42,828 nucleotides of DNA, taken from assembly GCA_016188575.1 (NCBI GenBank), contig JACPHN010000213.1, positions 1 through 42,828 on the forward strand, in the 5' to 3' direction. The position numbers and the translations under genes were made by a program. Below, piece after piece: positions 23,780-33,844 of this stretch; the stretch's first letter is position 1, and every line of letters starts with the position of its first letter. The notes beneath the pieces were generated by a model that ran no database searches, had not been told where the DNA came from, and saw only the letters and a list, made by a program, of their open reading frames with translations. Source of the DNA: Candidatus Schekmanbacteria bacterium. Lineage in GTDB: Bacteria > CSSED10-310 > JACPHN01.

Positions 23780-26700
23780 CGCGTGTTCCTCTCGTCGGAG
23801 GTGGCGCCGAGCTCGGCCGCCAGGAGCGCCGCCAGATCCGCGTCGGACAGGCCCCGCAGCTCCCGCGCCGCGGCGTCGTCGGCCTCCGCGTTGGCGTCTC
23901 GCCCCGATTGCTGCGGCTCCAGCAGCGTCATCAGGTGTTCCGCCAGCGCCGACAGCCGCGGATAGGTCCACGCCAGGCTCGCCGGCAAGCGAACCCCAAA
24001 GCCCGCCTCCAGGCGGTTGCGCAGCTCCAACCCGATCAGCGAGTCCAGGCCCAGGTCTACCAGGTTCGCCGTGCGGCGGATCATGCTTTTTTCGATCCGC
24101 ATCAGGCTCGCGACTTCGGTCTGCAGGACGGTCTCGACGGTGGCGATGCGATCCCCCGGCGCCGCCGCGTTCACCAGCGCGAGCAGGCGACGGCGATCCG
24201 CGGGGGCACCGGCCACCGCCGTTGCTTCGGTCGCGAGGATTTCGGCAAAGAAGGCCGTCGTCGCCACCCCGGGATAGTATTCCACCCACTGCCGCGCAGC
24301 GAACGCGGCAACGGAGATCTGGGCGGGAGCGGGTGCGCCGAGGATGTCGCCGAGATGGTCGCAGGCCTGTTCCGCGGTAATCGCGCCCATGCCGCGGGCG
24401 GCGAGCCGAGCGCCGCGGTCCGCTCGCGCGGCGGCCAGACCGACGTCGGAAATGGCGCCCCAGTTGATGCTCGCGCCGGCCAGGCCCGCCTGGCACCGGT
24501 AGTGCGCAAGCGCGTCCAGGAAGGCGTTTGCCGCCGCGTAGTTGCTCTGGCCCGGTGACCCGATCGTCGCGGCTACTGACGAGCACAGCACGAACAGGTC
24601 GAGCTCGCGATCCCGCGTTGCCGCATGGAGGTTCCAGGCACCGCGCACTTTCGACGCCATCACCGCGCGCAGCCGGTCGCGGTCTTGCTGCTCGATGAGG
24701 GCGTCGTCCAACGTGCCGGCCGCATGAAATACGCCTCGCAGCGGTGCCGGCGAGGCCCTTACGGCGCGCTCCACCTGGTCCGGGTCGGCGACGTCGCAGG
24801 CGAGCACCGTAACCCCGGCACCCAGCGCCCGGATCGCGGCCACCGCCTCCGCTTGCGCCGGCATTGACGCGCCCCGGCGCCCGATCAGGACAAGCTCCCG
24901 CGCTCCGCGCTCCACCAGCCAGCGAGCGAGCTTGAGGCCCAGCCCGCCGAGCCCACCGCTGATGAGATAGCTTCCATCGCTGCGGATTGTCATCGGCGCG
25001 CCAGCGAATGCGCCGCCGGGATAGCCGCGCACCAGTCGCGCGACGAATCGCTGCCCATCGCGCAGCGCGACGTGCCTCTCCGGCCCGCCCGCAGCAATCT
25101 CGGCCGCCACCAGCCGCGCTTCGTCAGGCGACACTGCCCCGTCGCCAGGAGCGAGGTCGACGCAGGTGCACGAGAGCTCCGGATGCTCATAATGGAGCGT
25201 CTGCGCGATTCCCCAAAGCGGCGCAGCGAGCAACCGAACGGCCGCGTCACCGTTCCCGACAACCTGGGCCGCGCGCGTCACCACGACGAGCCGCGGAACA
25301 TCTCGGACGGGAAGCGCCGACAGCGTCCGCGCGAGCTCCATCAGCACCTCGCAGCTCAGCAATACGGCATCTTCCACAGCCTCGACCGGCGTCTGAACGT
25401 CGACGTGCCCGTGCAGAGCGGTCAAATCAACGACACCGCGCAACGGCGGTTCGCCGGACGCCAAGGCGAGATTGCCCACGCGCGCCCCCAGAGGTTCTGC
25501 AAGCGTATCCGGAATGATCGTCTCAACCGCGCAGCCGTGCGCTGTCAGATGTTGCGCCAGAGGATGCGCTGCGTCTTCCACAGGGGCGACCAGAAGCCAG
25601 CGACCTGAAAGCTCGCCGTCTTTCGCAGGAAGCGGGGCGGGCCGCCAGCGGACGTGCAGCCACTGGCGCCCGGCGGCGCCCACGGACTCCCGCCCGCCTG
25701 ACATGCGCACCAACCGCAGTCCCGAGACGGCCATCATGGTATTTCCGTCGTCGTCGAGGAGCCGCACGTCTGCCACCCAGCCGGATGCCGCGCCGTCCGC
25801 CTCCGCCGCCGCTGCCGCCCGCAGCACCGCGTGGGTCCAGCAGGCACTTGCCGGCAGCTCGTAGACCGCAACCGCGCCGATGTGAGCGGGCACCAGCGCC
25901 TCGCCTCCGCCGCCCCGCAGGACGGCAGGTGCGGCCGCCGCGTGCAGCGCCGCGTCGAGGAGCGCGGGATGAACGGAAAAACCCGTTTCCGAGCACATTC
26001 TCGGGAGCTGAGCTCGCGCCAGCACCTCGTTTGGCCCGACCCACAGACGCTCGATACCTTGAAAGGCAGGGCCATACTGCAGGCCGCGTGACGCCAGTGC
26101 CGCGTAGTAATCCGGCCCCGCCAGCGGTGCACCTGTCTGGAGATCCGCGATCGCTACGCGCGGCAGCGAGGGTGCGCCGGAGACGGGCCGCCGCGCTCGC
26201 GCGCGCACGTGCTCGGTCCACGCCGCTTCGGCCACGCCTTCCCCGCCATCCCGGCCGAAGAGCCGAACGGTGGCCTCCAAGCCACCATCCCTGCCTCTCC
26301 CCGCACGCGGTGGGAGGTTGTAGGTATCGGCCGCCCCTCCTCCCGCACGCGGGGGGAGCTGAGGTGGAGGGACCTCGCGATGCACCTCCCACGCGACTTG
26401 AAGCACTCGGGGCTCGTCAGAGTCAAGGCGCAGCGGCAGCGGGAACGCGACGTCCTCGAGGATGACGGCGGCGCCTGGGTCGAGCTGCCTGGCGGCGGAG
26501 ATGATCAGCTCCAGGCTGAGAGCTGCCGGAACGATTACGTCGCCGGCCACACGGTGGTCCGCGAGCCAGGGGTGGGGAGGGATCGCGAGCTCGCATTCCC
26601 AGGTGCGTAGATTTGGGCACGCGGGGCTATAGTGCGCTCCGGACAGCAGCGGGTGGTTGCGCGGACCCCGCCGTCGCGCGGCTGGCGCCGCAGCCAGGGC

Positions 26701-29700
26701 GCTTTCGTCCAGCCAGTAGCGTTGCTTTTGCCACGCGTACGGCGGGAGATCCACGACGCGACCGCCTCCCGGAAACAGGGCACGAAAATCCAGCGACACG
26801 CCCCGGGAAAAGAGCGCCGCCGCGGCCAGCAACAGCGCAGCACGCTCGTCTTCGCCGCGCCGCAGTGAACCGATGACTGTCCCCTCGATCCGCGCTTCGC
26901 TCAGGCCGTCGGCGATCGCCGCCGTCAGGACTGGGTGTGGGCTCATCTCGACGAATACCGTGTGGCCGCTTTCTGCCAGGGAGCGCACCGCGCCGGCGAA
27001 GCGCACAGGTCGGCGCAGGTTGTCCGCCCAGTAGCCCGCGTGGAGCTCTTCGCCCGGCTGCCATTGCAGCGATACCGTGGAGAACATCGGCACACTTCCG
27101 CCGCGCGGCGCGAGGCCGGCCAGCGCCTCGCACAACAGCGGGCGGAGCGGTTCCATTTGCGGGCTGTGCGAGGCATAGTCCACGTTGACCCAGCGACAGA
27201 ATACACCCTGGTCCTGCAAGGTCGCGAGTGCGCGCTCGAGCGGCGCGCGCACTCCGGACAGCACGCACGAGCGCGGTCCGTTGCTGACTCCGACGGCAAC
27301 CTCGCTCTCCAACTCCGCTACCGCTGCCTGCGCTTCGTCCCAGGAAAGCTCCACGACCGCCATCGCGCCGTTACCGCTGGCGTGCTGACGCGCAATCCGA
27401 CTGCGCAACGTGATCACTCGCGCGGCGTCCTCGAGGCTGAGAGCACCCGCAACGCACGCCGCGGCGATTTCGCCCATGCTGTGGCCGACCACGGCGTCCG
27501 GCCGCACGCCCCACGAGCGCCACAGCTCCGCCAGCGCCACTTCCATGGCCCAGAGCACCGGCTGCACCACGTCGTTCTCTGCCAGACGCGAGCGGGCCTC
27601 GTCCGCCCCCAGCTCCTCGCGGAGCGACCAGTCCACGAATGCGCTCAGCGCCTGCTCGCAGGCCTCGATGCCACGGCGAAAGACAGGCTCACCAAGGAGC
27701 AATCCGCGGCCCATCCCGACCCACTGAGATCCCTGACCCGGAAAAACAAAGGCGATCCTGGGTGGATCGGCGAGAAGCTCGCCCCGCCGCATCGAGGGGT
27801 AGTCCGTATCCGCGGCGAGCGCATCCAGGCCGGCGGCCAACGACTCTCGGGTTGCTCCGACGACGCCCGCTCGATGCTCGAGAGCGGTTCGGCGCAACGC
27901 CGCCGTGTAGCAGAGATCTTCCAGCGGGACATCGGCCCGCTCGGGCTGGCGGATCCAGGTCGCCATCTGTCGCGCGTTGTCCCGTAGCGCTCCCGGCGTT
28001 CGCCCCGACAAGGGCAAGAGCACGGAATCCGGGTGCGGGAGAGGTCGCTCGGCGCCGCGCACGAACAGGGCGCTGCGCGCCTGCAGCAGCGGCACGCGCT
28101 CATCGCCCGAGCGGCGCATCGTGGCCAGCGCGGTGCCCTCGATGCCCGCTTTGGCCATTGCCTGCTGCAGCGAATACGAGATCACCGGGTGGGGTCCGAT
28201 CTCGACAAACAACCGATACCCATCCGCGAGCAGTGCCTGGACGGCCTGGTGGAAGCGAACCGGTTGCCCCAGGTTGCGCACGAAGTACTGCCCGTCAATC
28301 GCGGCGGCGCTCACCCGCCCGCCGGTAACCGTGGAATAGTAGGCGGCCGCACCCCCACCGGGCGCACACCAACGAACGCTCCGCAACGAGGCTGCGAGAT
28401 CGTTCAGGTACGGAGTCACGAGCGGGCTGTGACCGGCGACATTGGTGCGAATCGGAGCGTGGTCGACGCCGCGGATACGCAAGCTCTCCAGGATAGCCGA
28501 CACCGCCTCGCGCTCGCCGCTCAGGACTGTGGACCGGCTGTCGTTGATCGCCGCCACCACTACTTGCCCCGAATAGCGCTGCAGCTCGGCCGCAAGCTCA
28601 TCGGGGGCAAGCTGGACGACCGCCATGGCGCCGCGTCCGGCATTCGGCCTTTGCACGCGAGCGTAGTGGTGCATGACGGATGCGGCGGTAGGCAGGTCGA
28701 GGATTCCGGCGATGTGGGCGGCCGCGGGCTCGCCAGCGCTGTGGCCGATCACGGCGTCAGGCTCGAAACCCCAACTCCGCAGCAGCGCCGCAATCGCGAC
28801 CTGGATCGTGAAGAGCAGCGGCTGGACATACACGACATCGTCCAGGCGGGTGTCGTCAGCGTCAGGCGCGGTCAGCGCCTCCAGCACGGACCACCCCAGG
28901 AGCGGCCGGAACGCTTCGTCGCAGCGCGCCAATGCGACGCGGAATGCCGGTTCCGTCGCCGCCAGCAGCCGGCCCATCCCCCGCCACTGGCAGCCGAGCG
29001 GGGAGCACACAAAGACGACTGGCAGGCAGGCACTTATGCTCCCCTCCTGACCGCCCTCCGCTTGCGGTGGGTGGTGAGGTGGGAGGTCCTCGGCGCAGAT
29101 TCCGTAGCTCGTCCCCTCCGGGGTTTCGCCCTGCGCGAAGGCGCGAAGGAGGCTCTCGGTCTCGTGCGCGGAGCGGGACACGAAGGCGAGCCGGTGTGGC
29201 CCATGCGCGCCGCCTTCGCCGCGTACACCGACCAGCCCGCCACCGGCCTCGCTGGCGACGCAGGCCGCGGCCGCACGCTCGCGCAGCTCGGCCGCGCTCG
29301 CCGCCGCCAGACCGACCCACCGGGGATCGGGCGGCGCTCCCTCCAACACCACGTGGGCGTTGGTTCCTCCCCAACCGAAAGCGCTAACCCCGGCGATGGC
29401 CGGCTCAGCGGCAACACCCGGCCATGGTTCGCATCGAGTGGGGATGCAGACCCCGAGCTCCGCAAACGGGATGTGGGGATTGGGTTGCCGGAAGTGCAGA
29501 CTGGCCGGAACCGCGCGGTGCCGCATCGCCAGAATGGTCTTGATGAGGCCGGCGACGCCGGCGGCGCCTTCGGTGTGGTTGATGTTGGTCTTGACCGAGC
29601 CGAGCCACAACGGCCGGCCGTCTTCGCGATCCCGGCAGACGACCTCGCCGAGCGCCTTGACCTCGATAGGATCGCCCAGAAACGTGCCGGTGCCGTGCGC

Positions 29701-30933
29701 CTCGACGTAGTCGACGGCGCTGCCGGGAATCCCGGCGCGGCGATACGCGAGGCGCAGGACCGCCTCCTGCGCCGCCGGATTCGGCGCGATAAGCCCCTGG
29801 CTCTGCCCATCGTTGTTTACCGCGCTGCCGCGAATCACGCACAGGACGCGGTCTCCGTCGTGGCGCGCCCGCGACAGCGCCTTGAGCACCACGACGCCGC
29901 CCCCCTCCCCGCGCCCGAACCCGTTGCCGCCGGCGTCAAACGCCTTGCACCGTCCATCCGGCGACAGGCCGCCGAACTTGGTGCAGAACACCATGGATTC
30001 CGGTGCCAGCAAGACATTCACGCCCCCGACGACCGCGAGGTCGGCGTCGCCATACCAGAGCGACTGACAGCCGTGATGCAGCGCCACCAGCGCCGAGGAG
30101 CAGGCCGTATCGATAACGGCGCTGGGGCCGCGCAGGCCGAACACATAGGATACCCGGTTCGCGATCAGGTTATTGGAGATTCCCGTGGCGCGATGGGCGC
30201 TCATCGTCTGCACGGCTGCATGCGTGATGTCCGCCCAGTCGTGCCACATCGACCCGAGAAATACCGCCGTGCGACTGCCGCGATAGCTCGCCGCCGGGAT
30301 CCCCGCGTCTTCCAACGCTTCCCACACCAGTTCCAGGGCCAGACGCTGCTGCGGATCCATCTCTTGCGCCTCGCGGGGCGAGATGCCGAAGAAGAGTGGG
30401 TCAAACAGCTCCACGCCCGCGATGAAGGCCGCCCGTCGAGTGTTCGTGCGCCCCGGCGCCTCCGGATTCGGACTGTAGTAGGCGTCGACGTCCCACCGCT
30501 CGGGCGGTACCTCGCCGGTGGCGTCGATTCCTTGCCGCAACAGCCGCCAGAACGCCGCCACGTCCTCGCTTGCCGGGAAGCGGCAGGCCATGCCGATGAT
30601 CGCAACCGGCTCGCCGGTGGCGCGAGGGGAGTCGCAAGCAGCGGCGGGCGCCACCGCCGCCGTTTCCGCTGGCGTGGCGAGAAAATGCGCCAGAGCGCGA
30701 ATCGTCGGGTATTCCCACAGCACGGTCGGCGACAGTGGGCGGTCCAACAGCCCGGACATTTCGCGCACCAAACCGACGAGCTGGAGCGATGAGAAACCAT
30801 ACCGGGAAAGCTGCTCGCCGTCGTCGATTTGGGTCGGTGCGACGCCGGCGACGCGGGCGACGGCCTGTCTTAGCCAGCTCTTGAGCTCGTTGGGCCGGTT
30901 GGCATCGGGGAGTGCGGCCGGGTGCTGAGGCAT
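23776..30933 (-). CDS. Type I PKS, loading plus module 1: ACP-KS-AT-AT-DH-KR-ACP
   Basis: A predicted 2385-residue protein and the first PKS gene transcribed. Loading ACP about 15-90, Ser49 in YGFSSLQL. KS about 107-535: Cys278 (DTACSSA), His413, His453; the usual NIGH is NINH (450-453). First AT about 638-950: divergent FVCSPLGCQW entry, Ser732 in GHSAGE, VAGH at 832-835. Second AT about 1058-1370: FPGQGSQ, Ser1152 in GHSMGE, YASH at 1253-1256, typical of methylmalonyl. DH about 1425-1745: His1460 and Asp1660, with a repeat insertion at 1520-1550. KR about 1985-2170: GGLGGLG, Ser2119 and Tyr2132, LDD as in B-type. ACP about 2255-2335, Ser2298. A C-terminal docking helix follows (LSDADLAALLAAELG). 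Known precedent: the ACP-KS-AT-AT order occurs in myxobacterial loading systems such as stigmatellin, where the first AT loads the starter onto the N-terminal ACP. Confidence 0.93.
26284..26376. repeat. Palindromic repeat insertion inside PKS module 1 DH domain
   Basis: Two palindromic units (CCCCGCACGCGGTGGGAGG and CTCCCGCACGCGGGGGGAG) are followed by the tail GAGCTGAGGTGGAGGGACC. It encodes residues 1520-1550 (PPPQLPPRAGGG, then NLPPRAGRG), between the catalytic His1460 and Asp1660 of the DH, apparently in a surface loop between beta strands (WEVHRE before, ATVRLFGRDG after). Confidence 0.85.
29041..29095. repeat. Palindromic repeat insertion between KS and loading AT
   Basis: The unit reads CCGCCCTCCGCTTGCGGTGG, then GGTGAGGTGGGAGGTCCTC. 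It encodes about residues 614-632 (EDLPPHHPPQAEGG) in the KS-AT linker of the first PKS protein, in the same frame as the other three intragenic sites. Confidence 0.75.
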
Positions 30934-31090
30934 TTCGCAGGTAGCGGGTTAGGTTTCGTCCGAGAAAGCAGCGAAGACGGGCAGGAAGCGGCCGCGAATG
31001 CGAGGTGATCGCCGGCCGGCTCGCGAAGAAACCGAAGTATAGCACTGACCGCCGGATGAGTCACATCCCGCTCGTGGCTCGCAGATCGCA

Positions 31091-32038
31091 TTAATGATAG
31101 CCTTTCGACCCGACTGCGCGCGCCAGCGGGCTCCGTGCAGCGTCTCCCGCGGTCAGGCAGTCGATGACTCGCCTGAAGTCGTATCGGGGCTGCCAACCCA
31201 GGTCACGCCGCGCCCGTTCATTCACGTACACCCGGTCTATGCCCGGAAACATCTTCCAGCCGCGACGGGCGTACTCTTCGACGTACTCGGGTACCCACCG
31301 CGCAGTCACCTTGGGCGCGTTTTGGCGCAGGTCGGCCAGGTCGTCGCGCTGGAATGGCGTCGTCGCGCTGATAATGTAGCGACCGAAGCCGATCGACGGC
31401 GCCTTCTCGAGGGCGAGAACGTGAGCGTCCACGACATCGAAGAGGTCGACCCGTCGATACAGCAGCTCATTCGCCTTGACGTTACCGTCGTCGTAAGCTG
31501 CGCGCACGACCGGGTCGTCATCTTCCTCCGGAAAGAACCGCGACGTCCGCAAGATGACGCAAGCGAGCCGATGGCGGCCGCAATAGAGCTCGCATAGATC
31601 CTCGGCCGCCGTCTTGGTGACACCGTAGATATTCTTGGGGACGGGCCGCACGTCCTCGGTGATCCATACGGCCGGGGCCTCCGGAGGCGGCGCCAACGCG
31701 AGCCCAAACGCGCTGGTCGTGCTCGTGAAAACAAAGGACGAGACGCCGGCCGAGGCCGACTCCTCGAGCAGGTTGAGCGTGCCGGTAACGTTGGTATCGA
31801 GAAAATCCTGCTTGGTGTGGGTCAAGACGTGCGGCTTGTGCAACGTTGCCGCGTGAATGACCGCGTCCACGCCATGCATACATCGCCGGACGAAGTCCCG
31901 ATCAGCAATCGTTCCCACGCGTGCGGTATAGGGCGACGCCAGGCGGTCCAGGCCGATGGCTTCGTGGCTCGTGCCCTGCAAGGTGCGCATCAGAGCCTCG
32001 CCGAGATGCCCGCTGCTTCCCGTAACCAGGACTTTCAT
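31091..32038 (-). CDS. NAD(P)-dependent epimerase/dehydratase (extended SDR)
   Basis: The ATG at 32038 was chosen over the one at 32056 because GGGAG lies 8 bases before it and the protein then begins exactly at the first strand, MKVLVTGSSGHLG; 315 residues. The Rossmann glycine motif TGSSGHLG (6-13), the Ser/Thr cluster TSTTS (105-109) and the catalytic Tyr138-xxx-Lys142 (YGVTK) are intact, so it should be active on a nucleotide sugar or another hydroxylated/keto substrate. The upstream ATG overlaps the phosphatase-fragment stop (ATGA), so the genes are tightly coupled. The PKS operon starts 157 bases downstream on the same strand. It may tailor the polyketide or supply a sugar; no glycosyltransferase is present in the window. 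Confidence 0.85.
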   Translation of the reverse strand: MKVLVTGSSGHLGEALMRTLQGTSHEAIGLDRLASPYTARVGTIADRDFVRRCMHGVDAVIHAATLHKPHVLTHTKQDFLDTNVTGTLNLLEESASAGVSSFVFTSTTSAFGLALAPPPEAPAVWITEDVRPVPKNIYGVTKTAAEDLCELYCGRHRLACVILRTSRFFPEEDDDPVVRAAYDDGNVKANELLYRRVDLFDVVDAHVLALEKAPSIGFGRYIISATTPFQRDDLADLRQNAPKVTARWVPEYVEEYARRGWKMFPGIDRVYVNERARRDLGWQPRYDFRRVIDCLTAGDAARSPLARAVGSKGYH

Positions 32039-32052
32039 GAGCTCGTCTCCCT

Positions 32053-32451
32053 TCATGTGCTGGCGCGCAGCGCCAGAATCGTGATGTCATCCTCTGCAAC
32101 GGCTCGGTGTTGCCGGACGTCGTCGATGAGCGCGGCGACGAGCAGTGCGGCAGAAGGGTTTCCGTGCCGGCTCACCTGAAGCTCGAGGCGCTGCGGCCCG
32201 TACGCTTCGCCCGCGGAATTGCGAGCGTCCAGCACGCCGTCGCTGCAAAGAATGAGATGGTCTCCAGGTTGCAGCCGATAGCTGGCGGCCTCGTACTGAA
32301 CGCCATCGCCGCGGCCCAGCGGCGGCCCGCTCACGCGTAGGAACGACGTGCGACCGCTCCGTCTGGACCGGCACAAGGCGAACGGCTGACCCGCGTTGGC
32401 GATGCGCAGCTCACCTGAGCCGCTGTCGACGACGCCGACGAGCATGGTCAT
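32053..32451 (-). CDS. C-terminal half of a SpoIIE/PP2C-type phosphatase
   Basis: A 132-residue protein matching only the second half of a SpoIIE-type PP2C domain. RIANAGQPFALCR corresponds to the YANAGHxPxxL strand, CSDGVLDARNSAGEAYG to the conserved SDGVxE metal-binding motif, and DDITILALR to the final DDxT strand. The first half, which should contain the GxDxxD and GHG metal ligands (about 80-100 residues), is missing, and no such sequence is seen in the other frames. The start ATG overlaps the kinase stop (ATGA), so translation is coupled. Alone it is unlikely to be catalytic. It may pair with another polypeptide or simply be a remnant. Confidence 0.7.
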   Translation of the reverse strand: MTMLVGVVDSGSGELRIANAGQPFALCRSRRSGRTSFLRVSGPPLGRGDGVQYEAASYRLQPGDHLILCSDGVLDARNSAGEAYGPQRLELQVSRHGNPSAALLVAALIDDVRQHRAVAEDDITILALRAST

Positions 32452-33782
32452 CGAGCGCTCTCCGCGGCCGCCTCGACGTCGGCGAGCTCGGTTCGCGGGG
32501 CGCGCTCGCGCGGGCTCACGGCGCCGCTACCCGCCGCCACACCGGCGTCCCACGCCGCGAGCACCACGCGAAACTCCGAACCCCGCCCGACCGCACTCTC
32601 CACCTCGATCCGGCCTCCGTGCAAGACCACGATTTCCCTTGCCAGGGCCAACCCCAACCCGGTCCCCGACTGTTCCCGCCGATACTGCGAACCCGAGCCC
32701 TCGCCGCGGCTTCTTGCGGGCGCGCGGCGAAACGGCGAGAAAAGCAGTGGCAGCTCCTCCGCCGGAATGCCTACCCCCGTGTCACGAATGCAGATCCGGG
32801 CTTCACCGCCACCACGCTCCAGCCGCACGAGAATCTGGCCACCTCGGGGCGTGAACTTTAGCGCGTTGCCGAGGAGATTGAGCAGTACCTGCTCCATTCG
32901 CTGCAGGTCTACCTCGACGACCAACGAGCGCGCGGCGGCCTCCTCGAGCCCCTCGATGCCTACCGTGACCCCCTTGGTCTGCGCCGCGGCGACGACTTCC
33001 GGGAGCACACCGTGGACCAGGTCGATAGCTGCGATTGGGGTAAGCGAGAGCTCGACTCGCCTCGCCTCGATCCGCGCAAAGTCGAGCAGCAGGTCGACCT
33101 GCCGCAGTAACCGACGGCCGTTGCGCGCGACGAGGTCCAACGACTGATGAAACGTCGCGGGTAGCGCGTCGTCGTCGCGAACCTGCCCGAGCGGGCCGAG
33201 CAGGCGCATCCCACCCCACGGGCCTGACTTGCTGGCCCGCTGCCAGGGCTCGCTCCAGACCCTGAGGCAGACGACCAGCGGATCAGCCTGCCGTACCACT
33301 GCTACCGGCACCGGGAAGATCTGCTGGCGGTCCCACTTGGGCACAGCGGCTGGGGGAAAGGCACCGCCGCCACCCAGCCTGGTGCCGTTGACATAGAGCT
33401 CGTAGGCATCTCCGACCATTCCGGGGACGAGCCCAAGCCCCTCGCGCCAGCAGCGCTCACACTCGGCAGGGTGCGGTAGGCGAACGCGACGGCGATACCA
33501 GCCCCACTTTCCCTGCGCGGCGACGCCAGGCGCCGCCTCATTTGGCCAGGCTCCGGGAACCCGAAGCGAAATCCAGTGCGAGTCGTCGAAGCTCGGCGAA
33601 GCCCAGGTGGGGTCGTCGCCCACTCGAAAGGCCCAGGTTCCATCCAGGGAGACGAGTGGCGGCGCGGAGTCCGCTGCGCCGTAGACGGAATAAGTATCAC
33701 AGCCGGAGGCCAGCATCAGCGTCGCGCAAAGCAGGCCCGACAAGCGCCCGTGGGCGGAGGGCTGGTGTGGGAGAAGAAACAC
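32448..33782 (-). CDS. Chimeric lipoprotein: GH2N-like sensor domain fused to partial histidine kinase
   Basis: The GTG at 33782 was chosen because a full AGGAGGTGA ribosome-binding site (33791-33799) sits 8 bases before it; 444 residues. Residues 1-28 form a lipoprotein-type signal (LLCATLMLASGC, Cys28). Residues about 43-190 are a beta-sandwich like the sugar-binding domain of family 2 glycosidases (SLDGTWAFRVGD, then SHWISLRVPGAW, then GKWGWYRRRVRLP), as seen outside the membrane in some 7TM sensors. From about 194 it continues directly as LLGPLGQV and NGRRLLRQVDLLLDFARIEA, the second half of a HisKA domain, then an ATPase with N-box N302/N306, DTGVGI (334-339) and GTGLGL (373-378). No transmembrane bundle and no HELRTP phospho-histidine lie between, so an ATP-binding domain is predicted on the same side as a lipoprotein sensor. 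Confidence 0.75.
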   Translation of the reverse strand: MFLLPHQPSAHGRLSGLLCATLMLASGCDTYSVYGAADSAPPLVSLDGTWAFRVGDDPTWASPSFDDSHWISLRVPGAWPNEAAPGVAAQGKWGWYRRRVRLPHPAECERCWREGLGLVPGMVGDAYELYVNGTRLGGGGAFPPAAVPKWDRQQIFPVPVAVVRQADPLVVCLRVWSEPWQRASKSGPWGGMRLLGPLGQVRDDDALPATFHQSLDLVARNGRRLLRQVDLLLDFARIEARRVELSLTPIAAIDLVHGVLPEVVAAAQTKGVTVGIEGLEEAAARSLVVEVDLQRMEQVLLNLLGNALKFTPRGGQILVRLERGGGEARICIRDTGVGIPAEELPLLFSPFRRAPARSRGEGSGSQYRREQSGTGLGLALAREIVVLHGGRIEVESAVGRGSEFRVVLAAWDAGVAAGSGAVSPRERAPRTELADVEAAAESAR

Positions 33783-33830
33783 GTACCTGTTCACCTCCTC
33801 CCCGCTTGCGGGGGGGACGGGGATGGAGAT
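33783..33830. repeat. Palindromic repeat carrying the kinase ribosome-binding site
   Basis: CCTCCTCCCCGCTTGCGGGGGGGACGG at 33794-33820 is a copy of the dispersed palindrome, between the end of the RND gene and the chimeric kinase. On the minus strand its tail is AGGAGGTGAACAGGTACG, which supplies the ribosome-binding site. The same GGTGAACAGGTACG recurs at about 6360-6373. Confidence 0.65.
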
Positions 33831-33844
33831 CAGGAATGGCGCAG

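Noticed and set aside
28033-30792. 919-codon plus-strand open frame opposite the first PKS gene
   Set aside because: It lies fully antisense to KS and AT domains with intact motifs; its composition follows the complementary strand, and it shows no protein motif or start signal.
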